Below, in pieces: positions 1 to 11,800 of a DNA stretch of 64,000 nucleotides. The DNA lies in contig OZ234495.1 in the NCBI GenBank assembly GCA_965153455.1, positions 20,022,875 to 20,086,874 of the forward strand. The letters are read 5' to 3'. Positions within the stretch are counted from its first letter, which is position 1. Each line of letters starts with the position of its first letter. The notes beneath the pieces were generated by a model. It searched no databases, was not told where the DNA came from, and saw only the letters and a list, made by a program, of their open reading frames with translations. Source of the DNA: Sphagnum compactum. Taxonomy: Eukaryota > Bryophyta > Sphagnopsida > Sphagnales. The translations under genes and the position numbers were made by a program.

Positions 1-343
1 TTGTAATTTTTTTAATAAGATATCACATTTTCGAATAAAAGTTAATTTTAACAATCAAGGGCCAATTTAAAGGAGTTCCAGTTGGGGAACATTAAATAGG
101 TGCAAGAAATTAGATGTTACACTATGATGAGTATTACATAAAACAAATACCCAACATGAAAAGTACTTTTCAACCTTTTGAAATGTATGACTATTGTGAA
201 ATATATGCAATGTGTTAGTTTAGGATTAATTCTTTGAAGGGAAAGATTGTGTTCAAATTTGATTGCATTTCATTTTAAATTTTATTTATTTTATCAAGAA
301 TCATTTTTTTCAAATGCCACCTTGTACAAAATGCCTTAAAACT
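1..343. repeat. Dispersed repeat, copy 1 (second copy at 20,888-21,243)
   Basis: These bases align almost end to end with 20,888-21,243 in the same orientation. Shared text includes the words for 'caatcaagggcca', 'ggggaacattaaatag', 'acccaacatgaaa' and 'aaatgccaccttgta'. The copies differ by scattered substitutions and small indels, as expected of an old transposon or segmental copy. No reading frame survives. The left edge is cut by the window, so the true length is unknown. Confidence 0.85.
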
Positions 344-3200
344 AATTAAGTAGGTTATGCAATTAATCTATTAAAAAAACAATAAGTAGGATAGGTAGTA
401 GGTAGTATGTATGTGAGCTAAATAATAAGTAATAGGGGTAATTAATATGTGATAATGTTTTTAAATCAATTATTTATTGAATCAAGTAGACCATGTAATT
501 CATCTAATTATTAAATAATCTAGGGTAGGTAATAAGTGGCTAGTAGGTCATATGTATGTGGGTTAAGTATTACGTACTTTATCTTGTTGGTATGTGATTT
601 TTTTGAATTAATTATTTAATTAGGTAGGCAACATAATTTATTTATCGAATAGGTTAGGTAGTCAATATTAAGAATAATTTATGAGGCATTTATAAACATT
701 ATATAGTGAATAAATTATATTTCATATAGCTAAATTACATTTTGTTGGTACAAATATGATATATTATAAGCAAGATTGTATAATATAATTTTTAAAATCA
801 AATGAAGGTTTAATATATATGTATAATGTTATCCATTTATAAATCATATGAACTTGAATTTATTTTTTCCAAGGAATGGTCGTTGAAATGGTGTTCAATA
901 ACAAAATTCAAATATTTTCCTTTTCAGTTCAATTTATATTATTAAAAGGAAAAATATATAGTTGTGTACATTATTGAAAGAACTTTAAAATTAAACTTTG
1001 ATCTTGTCATTTGGACAAAATCTTGATAAGATATCAAGTATCAAAAATGATGTTTTGTGTAATGTTTTAAAAGAAGTGGGCTAAATAGACTGCACAATAT
1101 TATCTTGTCTTAGCAAGTGGAATTGACCTCTATCCTTGGGGTTCAAGGATCAATTTCACAAATGACATGGGTTCTAGTTAATGATGGGATGTTGACCGGA
1201 TATTCCCTACCTACATAGCCAAGTTAGATTAGGTGCCTACTGTGTGGGTTAAGTAAGCACAATAGGTGGCCTACTTAACAACTTAAACTAGCTTTAAAAA
1301 CCCAGCCTAGGTAATGACATGTGTCGACATGGTATAGGTTGAAATTCAGGAAATTAACAATATTATAAATATATGTAAATATAAAATTAATAATATATTT
1401 TGATTATATAATAATATAATCAAAATAATAGTAATATTTTGATCTAAATAATAAATATTTAAATAAATGTAAATAATGTGACTACATTACTTAGTTGTAA
1501 AATCAACCGCAAAATGGCGATGTCACCAATGGTTTGGATGGATGAAAAATTCATGTAAGTTACATCTTCATGCAACTACCATTGCGAATTGGTGCTGCAA
1601 ATTGTCTTTTGTGACTAAAATTTTATGTGACTTGTCCAAGGTGATTAGGCCCTATAATAGTTGCATGTGGTAATTACAATAAAAAATTAATTAATTTTAT
1701 CATTTATTTGCAATTTCCTTGTAGTGTCAACACCTTTATGTTGAAGCATTAAACACCAACTTTAGTGAATAGATGAGTTCATAATACATGCGAAAATTTT
1801 CAAAGTTTGAATAACATATATAGGTTTTATAAACATACGTATTCTTCTACAAATAAAAGCATGGTAAAGGTAACACAAAAGGGTGTCAAATGCTTGTTGA
1901 TTCAATTGACAATATGCACAAGTCAAACATGATTATGGAAGAGAAGTGATATAAAATCCAAGAAAATTAATGTCAAATCCAAGACACCATCTTTGAAAAG
2001 CAATTGGAATATTATAAGAACACAGATAAAATCATCAATGAAACACAAATGAACATGGTCAAGGTAATCACTAGTTAGCATAAATCATGGGCATGGTCCT
2101 TTTGAAGGACAACAAAAATGGAGGTGTCAATAGTGTTAATTTACTTCAAGATTAGAGGATCCTAATTAATGAATTAAACCCAACAACCAAAGTATGAATT
2201 GAGAAATTGAGGATTCCAACAACTAACAAAAGGAATTTTGTTGCTCAACAATAGGACCCTAATAAATGGAATCCAACAACCAAATGTTCATGAATTGACA
2301 ACTTGGGGATTTGATCTATAAATAAAAGCAATTAAAGACAACACATGGAAAAATGAAAAAACAAAGTTAATTGAACTTTGACAATCAAATTTGGATGCAA
2401 GATAAAGTAGGAGATCAAACTTTATTTGTTAATCATGCTACATTTATTTGTCATCCTTGAGGAGACAAATAATTCCTTGTGCATTGGGTGTTAACGAGGT
2501 AAAGTAAACAATTTTTAGTTCTTGTCATAAAAAAAACAAGTAGCCATAAACAAGTTTTAATATATTAAATGTAATTTTTTTTTAAAAATTAATGATCAAC
2601 ATGAGGATAATCTTTAATTTTATTACAATGATGTTGATTAATCACATATTTAATATGCATTCAAATAAATTTTTAACAATACCTTTTTTCCTACTTTTTA
2701 AGTTGTCCAAACTTGTACAAATAGGTGAAAGTAGATGGATTGTTGAATATTCTCCAATTTCAGCTTTATGTAACTTAAAAATATACTTGTAAATTCTCAA
2801 CATTTAAATATTATAGTAGAATACATCAAACTTCTAATGGAAAAATATGTTTAAATTCAATTTGACCAGTCATTTTCAAACATATTTGTTATCTATTTTT
2901 ATTGTGCCAAAGTTTCTCAAATTTTATAATCATCCACTTATAAACTCAAAGAAAAACACCATGCTTTTATCATGTTATTTTCAATCTTTTTTCTTCTACT
3001 TGTGTCAAAAATTGGACCATTTTTTTACTGCCTTTTTTTAGCTACTTTTTGTGTATACTTTACCATGTTTTCACCCCATTGCATCTTTGGATCCCCCGCC
3101 CCTAAATTGTATTGATTGCTTGTTTTTTAGATCTATATTGAATCTATTATCCATGTTCATTTTCAAATTGCTTTATATATCATAGCCTTCAATAATTTTC
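344..3200. other. No gene seen; AT-rich spacer
   Basis: The stretch is very AT-rich, with only short frames of low-complexity composition that I take to be chance. Around 350-670 there are loose repeats of a 'taggtagg'-like word alternating with 'attaatt' tracts. I recognise no coding, RNA or transposon signature in the rest. Confidence 0.6.
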
Positions 3201-3219
3201 AACAATCCTTGAATGAAAG

Positions 3220-3900
3220 ATTTTGTCTAAGAACAAAAAATGTCATGCAAAAGATTAAAAAAATGAAAATATATGGCATGAAAGATGCATTCAAGTGCGA
3301 CTTCATTTACAAATATTCTTGGAAAGTTTTTAAAAATATGCCAAAGGCATTTTCCACAACTAAACGACCTTCTTTTTGTTTTATTGTTTTATAATAACTA
3401 TAGGAAAAAATGATGCCTTTCTTTACTATATGGGGTCATCATATTCCATGATATTAATAGATACCCCTTGTCACCCAAAGTGTAAGGTGCAAACCTATTT
3501 TGAAAATGTTTATCAAAGCACAAATAGCCCATGATCTTGAACATTCATGTACAAAGTACACTTGCATAACACCCTCAAATCATTAACATTGGCTAGAGGG
3601 CCCACAAAAATTTAATTACAATCAATGACAAATTGTGCCATGATGTTAACCCCAATTTTGTGATAGTAGTTATCTTCTACAAAGGCACCTTAAAGTTTCA
3701 CAATGGAGATGTGGGTTCCATTCATAGTAGCTTGCACGTTAAGAATACCACACATGTTTGAACTCTTCCATGATAAGGATCGTAGCAAAACCTTGAAGCC
3801 AAGATGTCAAACTCTTTGTACACAGAATTGATAGTGTAAACAAACTTGTGTAAAACAAGAAACATTGTCAATTTTCCCATTGCAAAAAACTCACTATAAA
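3220..3900 (-). pseudogene. Dead PIF/Harbinger-type transposase (HARBI1-like nuclease)
   Basis: Read on the minus strand, broken frames give the ordered landmarks of a PIF/Harbinger DDE nuclease. A degenerate D/N-G-T-H-I block ('MNGTHISIVKL') lies near 3,700. 'VNDLRVL' (family form S-V-N-D-x-R-V-L) is near 3,580. 'LTLGDKGYLL...WNMMTPY' (family L-G-D-x-x-Y-P-L...L-M-T-P-Y) is near 3,430-3,490. 'VVENAFG' (family V-V-E-x-A-F-G-R) is near 3,350. Order and spacing fit the family. Several in-frame stops and frame changes separate the blocks, so it is not functional. No terminal inverted repeats were identified around it. Confidence 0.75.
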
Positions 3901-3904
3901 TCAA

Positions 3905-6900
3905 AAAACACCTTGAGCTAATTTATAAATTGCACAACAAACTCAAACTTGAACATGAATTGATTTCCTATATTTGGCGTCTTGTTTTTTAATGATGGGT
4001 CGTAGTTGTTATACATTGTTAAACAAGGTTTCTTTGGTCATTCAAAAAAATTCTACCCACCAATCTTCATCATATTTTGTTAAAAGAAACCTTGAAAATC
4101 ATGTCATACTATGGGGCTTCATCCAATGACCAAGAGCATCAAACAATGCTTTCAAAACACACATGATCATATATTTGTTTAATGCAAAAAGAAAAAAAAT
4201 ACGAATTTGAACACTTGTTGTGAACTTGTGGTGATGTCCATTAAAAAAAGGTTGGATTTGTAGAATTCACTTCAACAAAAGTTTCTTGTAGCAACTCCAT
4301 CACCAATATAATCGACATCATCAAAAGAACATGAACTTGGTGACCATGATGACTACACATGTACAAAGTCACAAAAACTCAACACAAAAAATTCAAAGAC
4401 AAGCATATAAGAAGAACATATTTCACAAACATGAAGCAAACAATTTTAAAAAAACATAACTAGTCAAACAACTAATTGCAATTGCAAGAAATAATAAAAA
4501 GATGGTATGCAACACAACAAATGGGAATGGGAACCTTTAAGATGTAACACAACTCCAAAAAAATTGGAGAATAGTGGAACAATTTTAATTAGAGCACGAA
4601 GAATATCAATTCACTTAATGTAAGATGATGTTAGTTTGAAAAGTGTAAAACAATCTTTGTTCACAAAACAATGTTGAAACATGAATAAGTTTGTAGAATT
4701 CTAGGAAGGTGAAGAGATGAAAGAAACATAAAGCATGAATGAGATAAAAGAGAAGAACTTGTTACTTGGGAAAGAGGATGCAATTTCAAAAATCCATATC
4801 ATAATCCTTTTTGGGTTGATTTGCATTTTTTTTCTTTCATAATGTACATTAAAAAAAAATGGTTTGGTTTTTCTTCATATGGAATATTTTGATTTATTAA
4901 TCACCCTATAATCCCCACTTAACATTGGTTTTTTAAGGGTTTTGTCATTTGTTGTTAAAATATTAATTATTTGGAATGTTGAATATATTGAAAATGAGCC
5001 AACTTAATTTACAACCATCGTGTGTAAGGTGAAGCAACACTCTTCAATACAAAAGTGAATTGTTTGAAAATGGAAGAGGTTTTGGTAGATGCCAATTGAA
5101 AAGTAATAACACTTCAAGTTGAGGACATTACAACAAAAAGTGTCCTTGTATGCCAAATGATTTCACTAAATTTTGAGTGAATTCACGAATCATAATCAAT
5201 TGGACCTAGTGGGGATGCAATGAATTCATTGGTTTAATGAATGGGGACTAATAAAAAAGGAGTGGATAATGGTATTCGTTGTCAAAATATTGTGATGTTT
5301 AAAAGAGTGTTGCCCTTATTCATGATAGGATTACACAATGCTTGTTATGCACATATGTCCTTCAAGGCACGAAACGAGCTTCATAAGCTATTCTTGTTTG
5401 CTTCTTGTATTTTTTTCAATGGTCCTTCAAACACCTTATCTTGGAGCATTAACTTTTGTTTCTTCATGTGTTAGGGTTTTAGGCATAATTGTAGGTTGTG
5501 CATTGTTACTTTTGTAACACTTATTTAGGACATAATATAATTGTTGATCAAAATTCCCATACCTTTTTAGAGTGCTAGTGCCGTGTGTATTCTTGGTTTT
5601 TTTGTAGTTGAATTATTTGGGGTTAAACAAATTGAACTTGGTTCCACATGTTTAGCACATCCTACCTAAATACATAGTAGAACCAATAGAATTTTGCTTT
5701 CATAAATGGACAATTGTGATTTATTTGAGACTAGAGGAGGCATCTTATGTGTAAGGTGCTATCAAGTTCCTCTTGAGACGGAAATTTTACTAAGAGTAAG
5801 GTGCCTTCCACATACACTTAATTTTTTTTGGTCTAATGCTTCATTATATATATATATATATATAATTTTTTAAAACTTTTTTTTAACTTTTTTTTTTTTT
5901 TTGAAGGAGATATTTGTGTTTAGACTTTACACCTTCCTCCACACTGTTATCGATGGATTCTCTATTTTCCTTCACAAAAGTTTTGCTCATTGGAGCAATT
6001 AGAGGTGAAACTTGCTTCACCAAACATGGAAACCTATAACTAGTATAGACGAAAGGTGTAAATTTAGACCCTTCTTCTCTTAAAGAAGCTGAACATTTTC
6101 TACATCCACCACAGCCCTTCCCCCCGCCCCCAAAGGAGAAAGAAAGAAAGAAAAGCTCATAAAGATATAAAATTTAAAAAGTGACTTATGGAACCCCCAA
6201 AACATACTTTGATAGCCTCGCCAGGAGCATTGAAAATATGCTAATTTCACAAAAAAAAATACATCTTTGTACTTGAGCATGTTCCCAAGAAGAATTTTTA
6301 CCATTTCAAATTTCATGGGTGCTGGTTCAACCAAGGCTTCGTCAAGACTAGTGTGGCCTACGGTGTGCCGTTAGCCCAAGTGTTACCACGTCCAAAACTT
6401 GGTTTTTTTTTGGAATTTATTTCAATTTTCAGTGGCAGAAATCACTTAAAAATCAATATCTCTCTCACATTCTGAATCCAAATCTTTTACCAAATAAAAT
6501 TCCATTAAATCCTGCTCATCAACATCTTTTCAACAACATCAAAGGCACATTCCAATTCCTCCAAAATTTTCAGCTATGATTTAATTTAATTTTCAGTGAA
6601 AAAAATCATTGAATGAATATTCAAGAACTTTTGCACAGCAAGTCCAACTCTCATGGAACCAAGCCCATGCACCCCTTCTCATTGAGAGCTTTCCAAACAA
6701 AACCAAGAACATGATCTGAAATATCCCAGTTCAGTGGATCTCATAAGTACAAAACAAACAAACTACCTTCCTTCATAGATAGAATCCTGAAATTAAAAAA
6801 GTTCTGTACCTTTGAGACTGAATGTCTTTTCTGTTCTTCCTGGATTTTTGGGCTGGCTGGAGTGAATAAGCAGCCACCAATGCACCAGTTGAGGATGAGC
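3905..6900. other. No gene seen; AT-rich spacer
   Basis: There is no recognisable protein in any frame. A short TA microsatellite lies near 5,846-5,866, next to T-rich runs. The segment 6,840-6,900 shares about 50 bases, inverted, with 13,386-13,440, which suggests a shared gene fragment. Base composition becomes more GC-rich after about 6,850, where the J-protein locus begins. Confidence 0.55.
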
Positions 6901-6920
6901 CCGTTGAACCCGTTTCACGG

Positions 6921-7201
6921 ATGATCATCTCCCTGCCCGCATCGGTTTTTTTTTCCCCGGATCCTCCTTGCCCCAAAATTCTCTACCAAAAAAATTTTCT
7001 ACCTCCCCCCTCCTACCTACCACCTACCTCTCGCCTCCTACCTACCGCCTACCAACCCCACCCCCCCTCACTCCATCGCCAGCGCTCGAGTTGTGGAGCG
7101 GAAGCTCGAGTTGTGGAGTTGTTGCTGTGGAGCAAGAGCTCGAGTGGCTGGAGTCGGAGCAGGAGCTCGAGCGCCCACGAGACTCACGCGCCCACGATCA
7201 G
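6921..7201 (+). CDS. Possible first exon of the J-domain gene
   Basis: A strong 5' splice site (CAG|GTAAGA) starts at 7,202 and ends a GC-rich, open stretch. Composition changes sharply from the upstream AT-rich spacer. An ATG lies at 6,921. In that frame the exon carries two bases over, and would join the J-domain frame only if the acceptor is at 8,185. The frame that joins the best acceptor, at 8,111, is also open here but contains no ATG. The exon may therefore be 5' UTR or partly coding. The encoded residues are Pro/Ser-rich and uninformative. Only a transcript would decide. Confidence 0.35.
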
Positions 7202-7319
7202 GTAAGATGCTTACCTTTTTCTTTTTTTGTGTGTTTGTTTTGTTTGAAGAGGCATCGCTGCGCTACGCTGCAGCGCTGCAACAACGTAGCAACAGCGCAG
7301 TGCAGCGCTACAACAGTGT

Positions 7320-8111
7320 AGCGCTCTTCTTCTTCTTCTTCTTTTTCCGCAAAGAAGACCACGGCAACAACGCTGCCGTCGCCTTTTTTTTTTTTTTTTT
7401 TGCTACCGTTGCCTTCTTCTTTGGTGTTTTTTTGGAAGGCAGAAGGGGACGGCAGCTGCCATCCCCTTCTTTTTGTTTTTTTTTTGTTATAGCAACAAGA
7501 AGAAGAAGGCGATGACAGCTTTGCTGCTGTCGCCTTCTTGTCTTTTTTTTTTGGAAGGCAGAAGGGGATGGCAGCTGCTGTCCCCTTCTTTTTTTTTGTT
7601 TTGTTACAAGAAGAAGAAGAAGAAGGTGACGGCAACTTTGCTGCCCTTACCTTCTTCTTTGGGTTTTTTTTGGAAGGTAGAAGGGGACGGCAACCCTTCT
7701 TTTCTTTGTTTTGTTGCAGCAAGAAGAAGAAGAAGGTGATGATGCCGTCGCCTTCTTCTTCTTCTTCTTCTTTTTTCATTGCAGAAGGCGATGACACCTT
7801 CTTGTCTTGTTTTTTTTGGAAGGCAGAAGGGGACGGCAACTGCCGTCCCCTTCTTTTTGTTTTGTTTTGTTGCAGCAAGAAGAAGAAGGCAACGACAACT
7901 TTGCTGTCGTTGCCTTCTTTCTCTGGTTTTTTTTGGAAGGCAGAAGGGTATGGCAGTTGCCTTCCCTTTCTTTTTGTTTTGTTTTGTTGTAGCAAGAAGA
8001 AGAAGAAGGCGACGACAGCTTTGCTGCCATCGCCTTCTTCTTTGGTTTTTTTTGGAACACAAAAGGGGACGGTAACTTCCGTGCCCTTCTGTTCGTTTTA
8101 TTTTGTTGTAG
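7320..8111. repeat. Array of paired inverted repeats (about 115-145 bp unit) inside a probable intron
   Basis: About six diverged units follow one another. Each has two foldback elements. The first is an AGAAGGGGACGGCA-type arm followed within a few bases by its reverse complement (perfect at about 7,826-7,855). The second is an AAGAAGAAGGCGACGACAGC-type arm, a short TTTG loop, and its complement. The units are joined by T-rich runs ending in TTGCAG or TTGTAG followed by CAAGAAG. Long open frames exist on both strands, but they are low-complexity (Lys/Arg/Ser or Phe/Leu) by-products of the repeat. The array fills the interval between a strong donor at 7,202 and the J-domain exon. Confidence 0.85.
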
Positions 8112-8582
8112 CAACAAGAAGAAGCAAGAAGAGTAGGAGGAGTAAAAGGAGGAGGATATGAGAGCAATGAAGGAAGTTTCTCAAGTTCTGCATCTTTGTT
8201 TTGTGGACAAAGATTTGGGGGTTGGGTGGTGCCATCGTTGTCGTCGTGGTCTTCATCTTCTTGTTGTCAAGAGCGCCAACTACCTTTGAGGAGAGGAGCA
8301 GTAGCACAACCAAGAGAATTCTCTGGCGGGGCAACAACAGTGCGAACCTCTTCTTCTGCAAGCATTCTGTATGACGTCTTAGGGGTTTCCAAGAGTTCCT
8401 CGGCCAAGGAGATCAAAGTTGCTTATAGACAAGCTACCAGAAAGTTGCATCTGGATGTGGTCTCGGCGGAACACAGACAAGACAGTACTAAGGACTTGCT
8501 TGTGATGCAAAATGCGTACCACGTACTCTCGGATGATCAAAGCAGAGCGACATATGACTTGCAACTCTCTATGTTGCAGTAG
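8112..8582 (+). CDS. J-domain protein, chloroplast DnaJ11-like, with altered HPD motif
   Basis: The last 75 residues form a J-domain: 'LYDVLGVSKSSSAKEIKVAYRQ' (helices I-II), the HPD loop region, then 'NAYHVLSDDQSRATYDLQL' (helices III-IV). J-proteins stimulate Hsp70 ATPase through the HPD loop, and short one-domain J-proteins of this kind are commonly plastid-targeted in plants. Here the loop reads H-L-D, so the invariant proline is missing. The upstream stretch is Ser/Arg-rich and transit-peptide-like. The frame has no ATG before the J-domain. It opens right after a stop at 8,109-8,111 whose 'ag' sits behind a good polypyrimidine tract, so I place the exon start at 8,112 and infer an upstream exon. 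The stop codon is at 8,580-8,582. It may be a functional divergent J-like protein or a decaying gene. Confidence 0.65.
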   Translation, partial: QQEEARRVGGVKGGGYESNEGSFSSSASLFCGQRFGGWVVPSLSSWSSSSCCQERQLPLRRGAVAQPREFSGGATTVRTSSSASILYDVLGVSKSSSAKEIKVAYRQATRKLHLDVVSAEHRQDSTKDLLVMQNAYHVLSDDQSRATYDLQLSMLQ

Positions 8583-9480
8583 CAGCAACATCACAGAATA
8601 CCCACCATCTCCATGGAATCCAACTGGGGTTTCACGGCCTCACCTCCAAACCCTTACATTTAAACTGTAGGGCAAGGTATAGGATTAGGGCTTAAGGAGC
8701 TTTGCTAAAGGCCGAGCCCTAATAGCAGGCCGCCTGAAGCAACAACCAACAACTAACAAATACAATACTACAGGTCAAGACTTCCTTTGCTCTTGGCCTT
8801 TGTGAAGAAAGAAACACAGAGGCAGAGATGCTATAGTCTTGTACATCCTTTTTACATTTTACCACTGTGTGGTGTTTGCTGCAATCAATGTGGAGATTTG
8901 AAGTTTTGTTTCACATGTATATCTATGTCTCTCTCATGTGTACGCATGTGTTTTGTTTGTGTGGTTGTTCGAATGTATGCCCAGAATACCCAAAATAAGA
9001 AGACTATAGGTTTTGTGCAAGTTTTGGTTATAGTTGTCAAGGTTTCTTTGTGGAGAATCTTAGTTGCAGTTGCTAAAATTTGTGCAGGTTTTTTGCCACA
9101 GCTATCAAAGTTTGTCTGTGCAGAGTTTCATTTGTGGTTGCAAGATTTGTGCAAATTTTGGTTGTGGGTTTTGCAAGGTTTGTGCAGGTTTTAGATGAAG
9201 CTGTTAGAACGTTTTGCAGATTTTAGCTGCAGTTATGAGAATTTTGTGCTGATTTTGGTTGCAATTGTGAGGTTTGTGCAGAACCATATATGTGTTCAAT
9301 CCAAAACAAATTCAGTTGTTGTCCATATCTGGAGCAAAGAGGTAGCTTGATCCAAGTCCCCGGATCTCTGTATTTTGGAGTTTGCAGCTGCAAGATTGAA
9401 AAGCTATGGTTTGTTATCATTGATCCTTTTCTGCAAAATCTGGCCATTTCAGATGCATTCTGAGATAGTCAAGAACTGTC
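8583..9480 (+). repeat. 3' flank of the J-protein gene with degenerate tandem repeats
   Basis: From about 9,010 to 9,285 a loose repeat of 'tttgtgcaggttttggttgcagttgt'-like text recurs at irregular spacing of roughly 30-45 bases. A small inverted repeat (ATTAGGGCT ... AGCCCTAAT) occupies about 8,685-8,723. I see no coding signal and assume UTR or flanking DNA. Confidence 0.5.
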
Positions 9481-10480
9481 ATAGTAAATATTGTAGACGT
9501 TTTACCTAAGTGCTACAGAGGGAGCTTTTGGTTGCTAGGGAGATTTTGGCATGGCAACCAACTGCCAAAACATTCCCCAAAGCAGAGGTGGCAGATTCCA
9601 TGTGCTGTAATAAAAACCCGTAGATCTTGTGTTTTAATCTATCCTTGGTATCTGTGAATTCTGGGTTTGAAGTGCGATCCCTGCCAGAATTCATTCAATC
9701 TAACCAATCATTCACTTTTTTCAATTGTGACGTCATAGCTATGATATGGCCATTGTCTGTTGGACTTCTTCTGATGTTTGTGTTAGAGGATGATGATGAG
9801 TTCAGTCCCATTTTAGTGGAGTCTTCTTCTTACATCAAATCTGCCATCGAAAGATTTTTCCATGAACTAAACGAACTATGTTGGTGCTTCAGCTTCAAGC
9901 TTCTTTCCGAGCTCTGCTGTCTCCAACGACCTCTTCAACCTCTTGCCCAGTTGAAAAGAAACTGGCACCACCTTACTAATGCTTTTTGGAGTGGGCATTT
10001 TCAGGGGAAGCACTTTATTAGAGTTCCGAGTGAGCATAAGCAGCAGTGGCTTTACATGATGAGATTTAGGTCTTAAGTCTTTGGTTTCACACTTACTTGC
10101 TTCATTCACAATTTGGGTCACCAAGGACAATGAAGCTTTGGAGGGAGTTGTTGCTACAGATGACCATATATTAGAGCCAGCAGGGGAAGTTAATGCGCTC
10201 ATGCATCCATTTTTGTACATCTTTTATCAATATAATAATATCTTCTACTCACTCTTGTTTTATGGGTATATGGTTAATCAGATATGTTTTCTTTGTCATA
10301 ATTTTTTTAGTGCTTGAGATGTAAGAATCAAACCAAAGATCAAAATGAACATTGTGCAATACTTACATCGAATATAATAGGACTCACATCACCTAAAGGC
10401 TTTTAAAACAATACACACATTTTAAACATATAATACCTACATCATTTTCTATTATAAATTTCATAAGGAGATTTTCAAAT
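9481..10480. other. No gene assigned
   Basis: Moderately long open frames occur on both strands (plus 9,627-10,076; minus 9,876-10,220). They overlap each other and neither shows a domain, a transit peptide or flanking splice sites that I can recognise. I leave them uncalled. Confidence 0.45.
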
Positions 10481-10481
10481 A

Positions 10482-10735
10482 TGCAATACCCGCATATAAG
10501 TCCCATAATAGCCGCTGGTTTTTTTGGCATCTCTTGCAATACCCGCATATGGATCACAAATAATTGCTGACATTCTTCATTCGTTGCAATACCCGCATAT
10601 CGATCCATGGTATTCGCTGGGTTTTTATAACATTCCCTGCAATACCTGCATATAGTTTCCATAATAGCCGCTGGTTTTTTTGGCATCTCTTGCAATACCC
10701 GCATATAGGTCCCATAATAGTTGCTGGTTTATTTT
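10482..10735. repeat. Tandem array, about 52-bp unit, five copies
   Basis: The word TGCAATACCCGCATAT recurs at about 10,482, 10,535, 10,585, 10,638 and 10,691. It is followed each time by a variable half containing 'ataatagccgctggttttttt' or a relative of it. The first and fourth units are nearly identical. The core word reappears in inverted form in the 79-bp array that begins near 11,410. Confidence 0.85.
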
Positions 10736-11404
10736 TGATCTCAACAAACTTTGTATTGCATTCAAGGTTGGGTTTTCACATAAGGTTTGTTTCTTACCTT
10801 TGTGTGATAACTCCAACCTAATTTTTTCAATCTCTTTGAAGAAAATATAGAATGAGATTGTATTGTTTCACATATGTCTAAACCCAAAAATTTCCCCCCA
10901 ATGTAATATAAAATATTTCTGATAATTAATGTATTATCAAGAAATTTTGTCATATAATTAAATAATTAATAGACCATTATTTCAAATAATTTAGATGAAT
11001 AATTATCAAGAATAGATAATCATTTATTTATTTGGAATAATCAACTAATCATTTGGCTTAACTTTATTCACTTGGATAATAAAAAGTTGGATCTAAAAAT
11101 CAGATTGCTTAATTTGATATTTGATTAATTAACTTAAGTATATTTTTGTTTTAATAAATTATTGAAATCACTATTTAAGATAATTATTCCATGTTATAGA
11201 TTGTAAGTTCAGCTTTTTCATGAAAAATTCCTACACCAAGATAAGCTTGATCACAATTGTCATTGTATATTTGATCCACAAACAATACAACCTCTTTTCA
11301 AATTCATGAAACAAAGTAAGAATCATGGAACTCCTAATCAACAACCCTAACCTCTATACACACCTTTGTTAGCATATTAATTTGAAATTAACTAATTATT
11401 TTGG

Positions 11405-11800
11405 AATGACCCAAAATGTGGTTTTACATTTAGGGTAGGATCTTCATTTAAAGAAGGCTTAACCCCCACATGTGTATTTTTGGTGTGACCCAAAATGCAG
11501 GTATTGCATTTAGGGTAAGATCTTCATATAAAGATGCTTAAACCCCACATGCGTATTTTTTGTGTGCCCTAAAATGCAGGTATTGCATTTAGGGTAGGAT
11601 CTTCATATAAAGATGCTTAAACCCCACATGCGTATTTTTTGTGTGCCCCAAAATGCAGGTATTGCATTTAGGGTATGATCTTCATATAAAGAAGCTTAAA
11701 CCCTACATGCGTCGTTTCGGAGTGGCCCAAATTGTAGGTATTGCATTTAGGGTTAGGTTATTTCAAGGTGATTTTGCATGTGCATATTGTGTTTAGGGCT
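11405..11800. repeat. Tandem array, about 79-bp unit, five copies
   Basis: Units begin CCCAAAATG at about 11,410, 11,489, 11,568, 11,648 and 11,726. They contain the core ATGCAGGTATTGCATTTAGGG, then 'atcttcatataaaga', then 'aaaccccacatgcg'. The core is the inverted counterpart of the 52-bp array at 10,482-10,735, and it ends in the plant telomere-like word TTTAGGG. Confidence 0.88.

Noticed and set aside
7198-8167. Long open frames on both strands across 7.2-8.2 kb
   Set aside because: They are low-complexity translations of the hairpin array, occur on both strands at once, and match no domain.
9627-10220. Overlapping open frames on opposite strands near 10 kb
   Set aside because: No domain, no matching splice sites and no compositional support for either strand.
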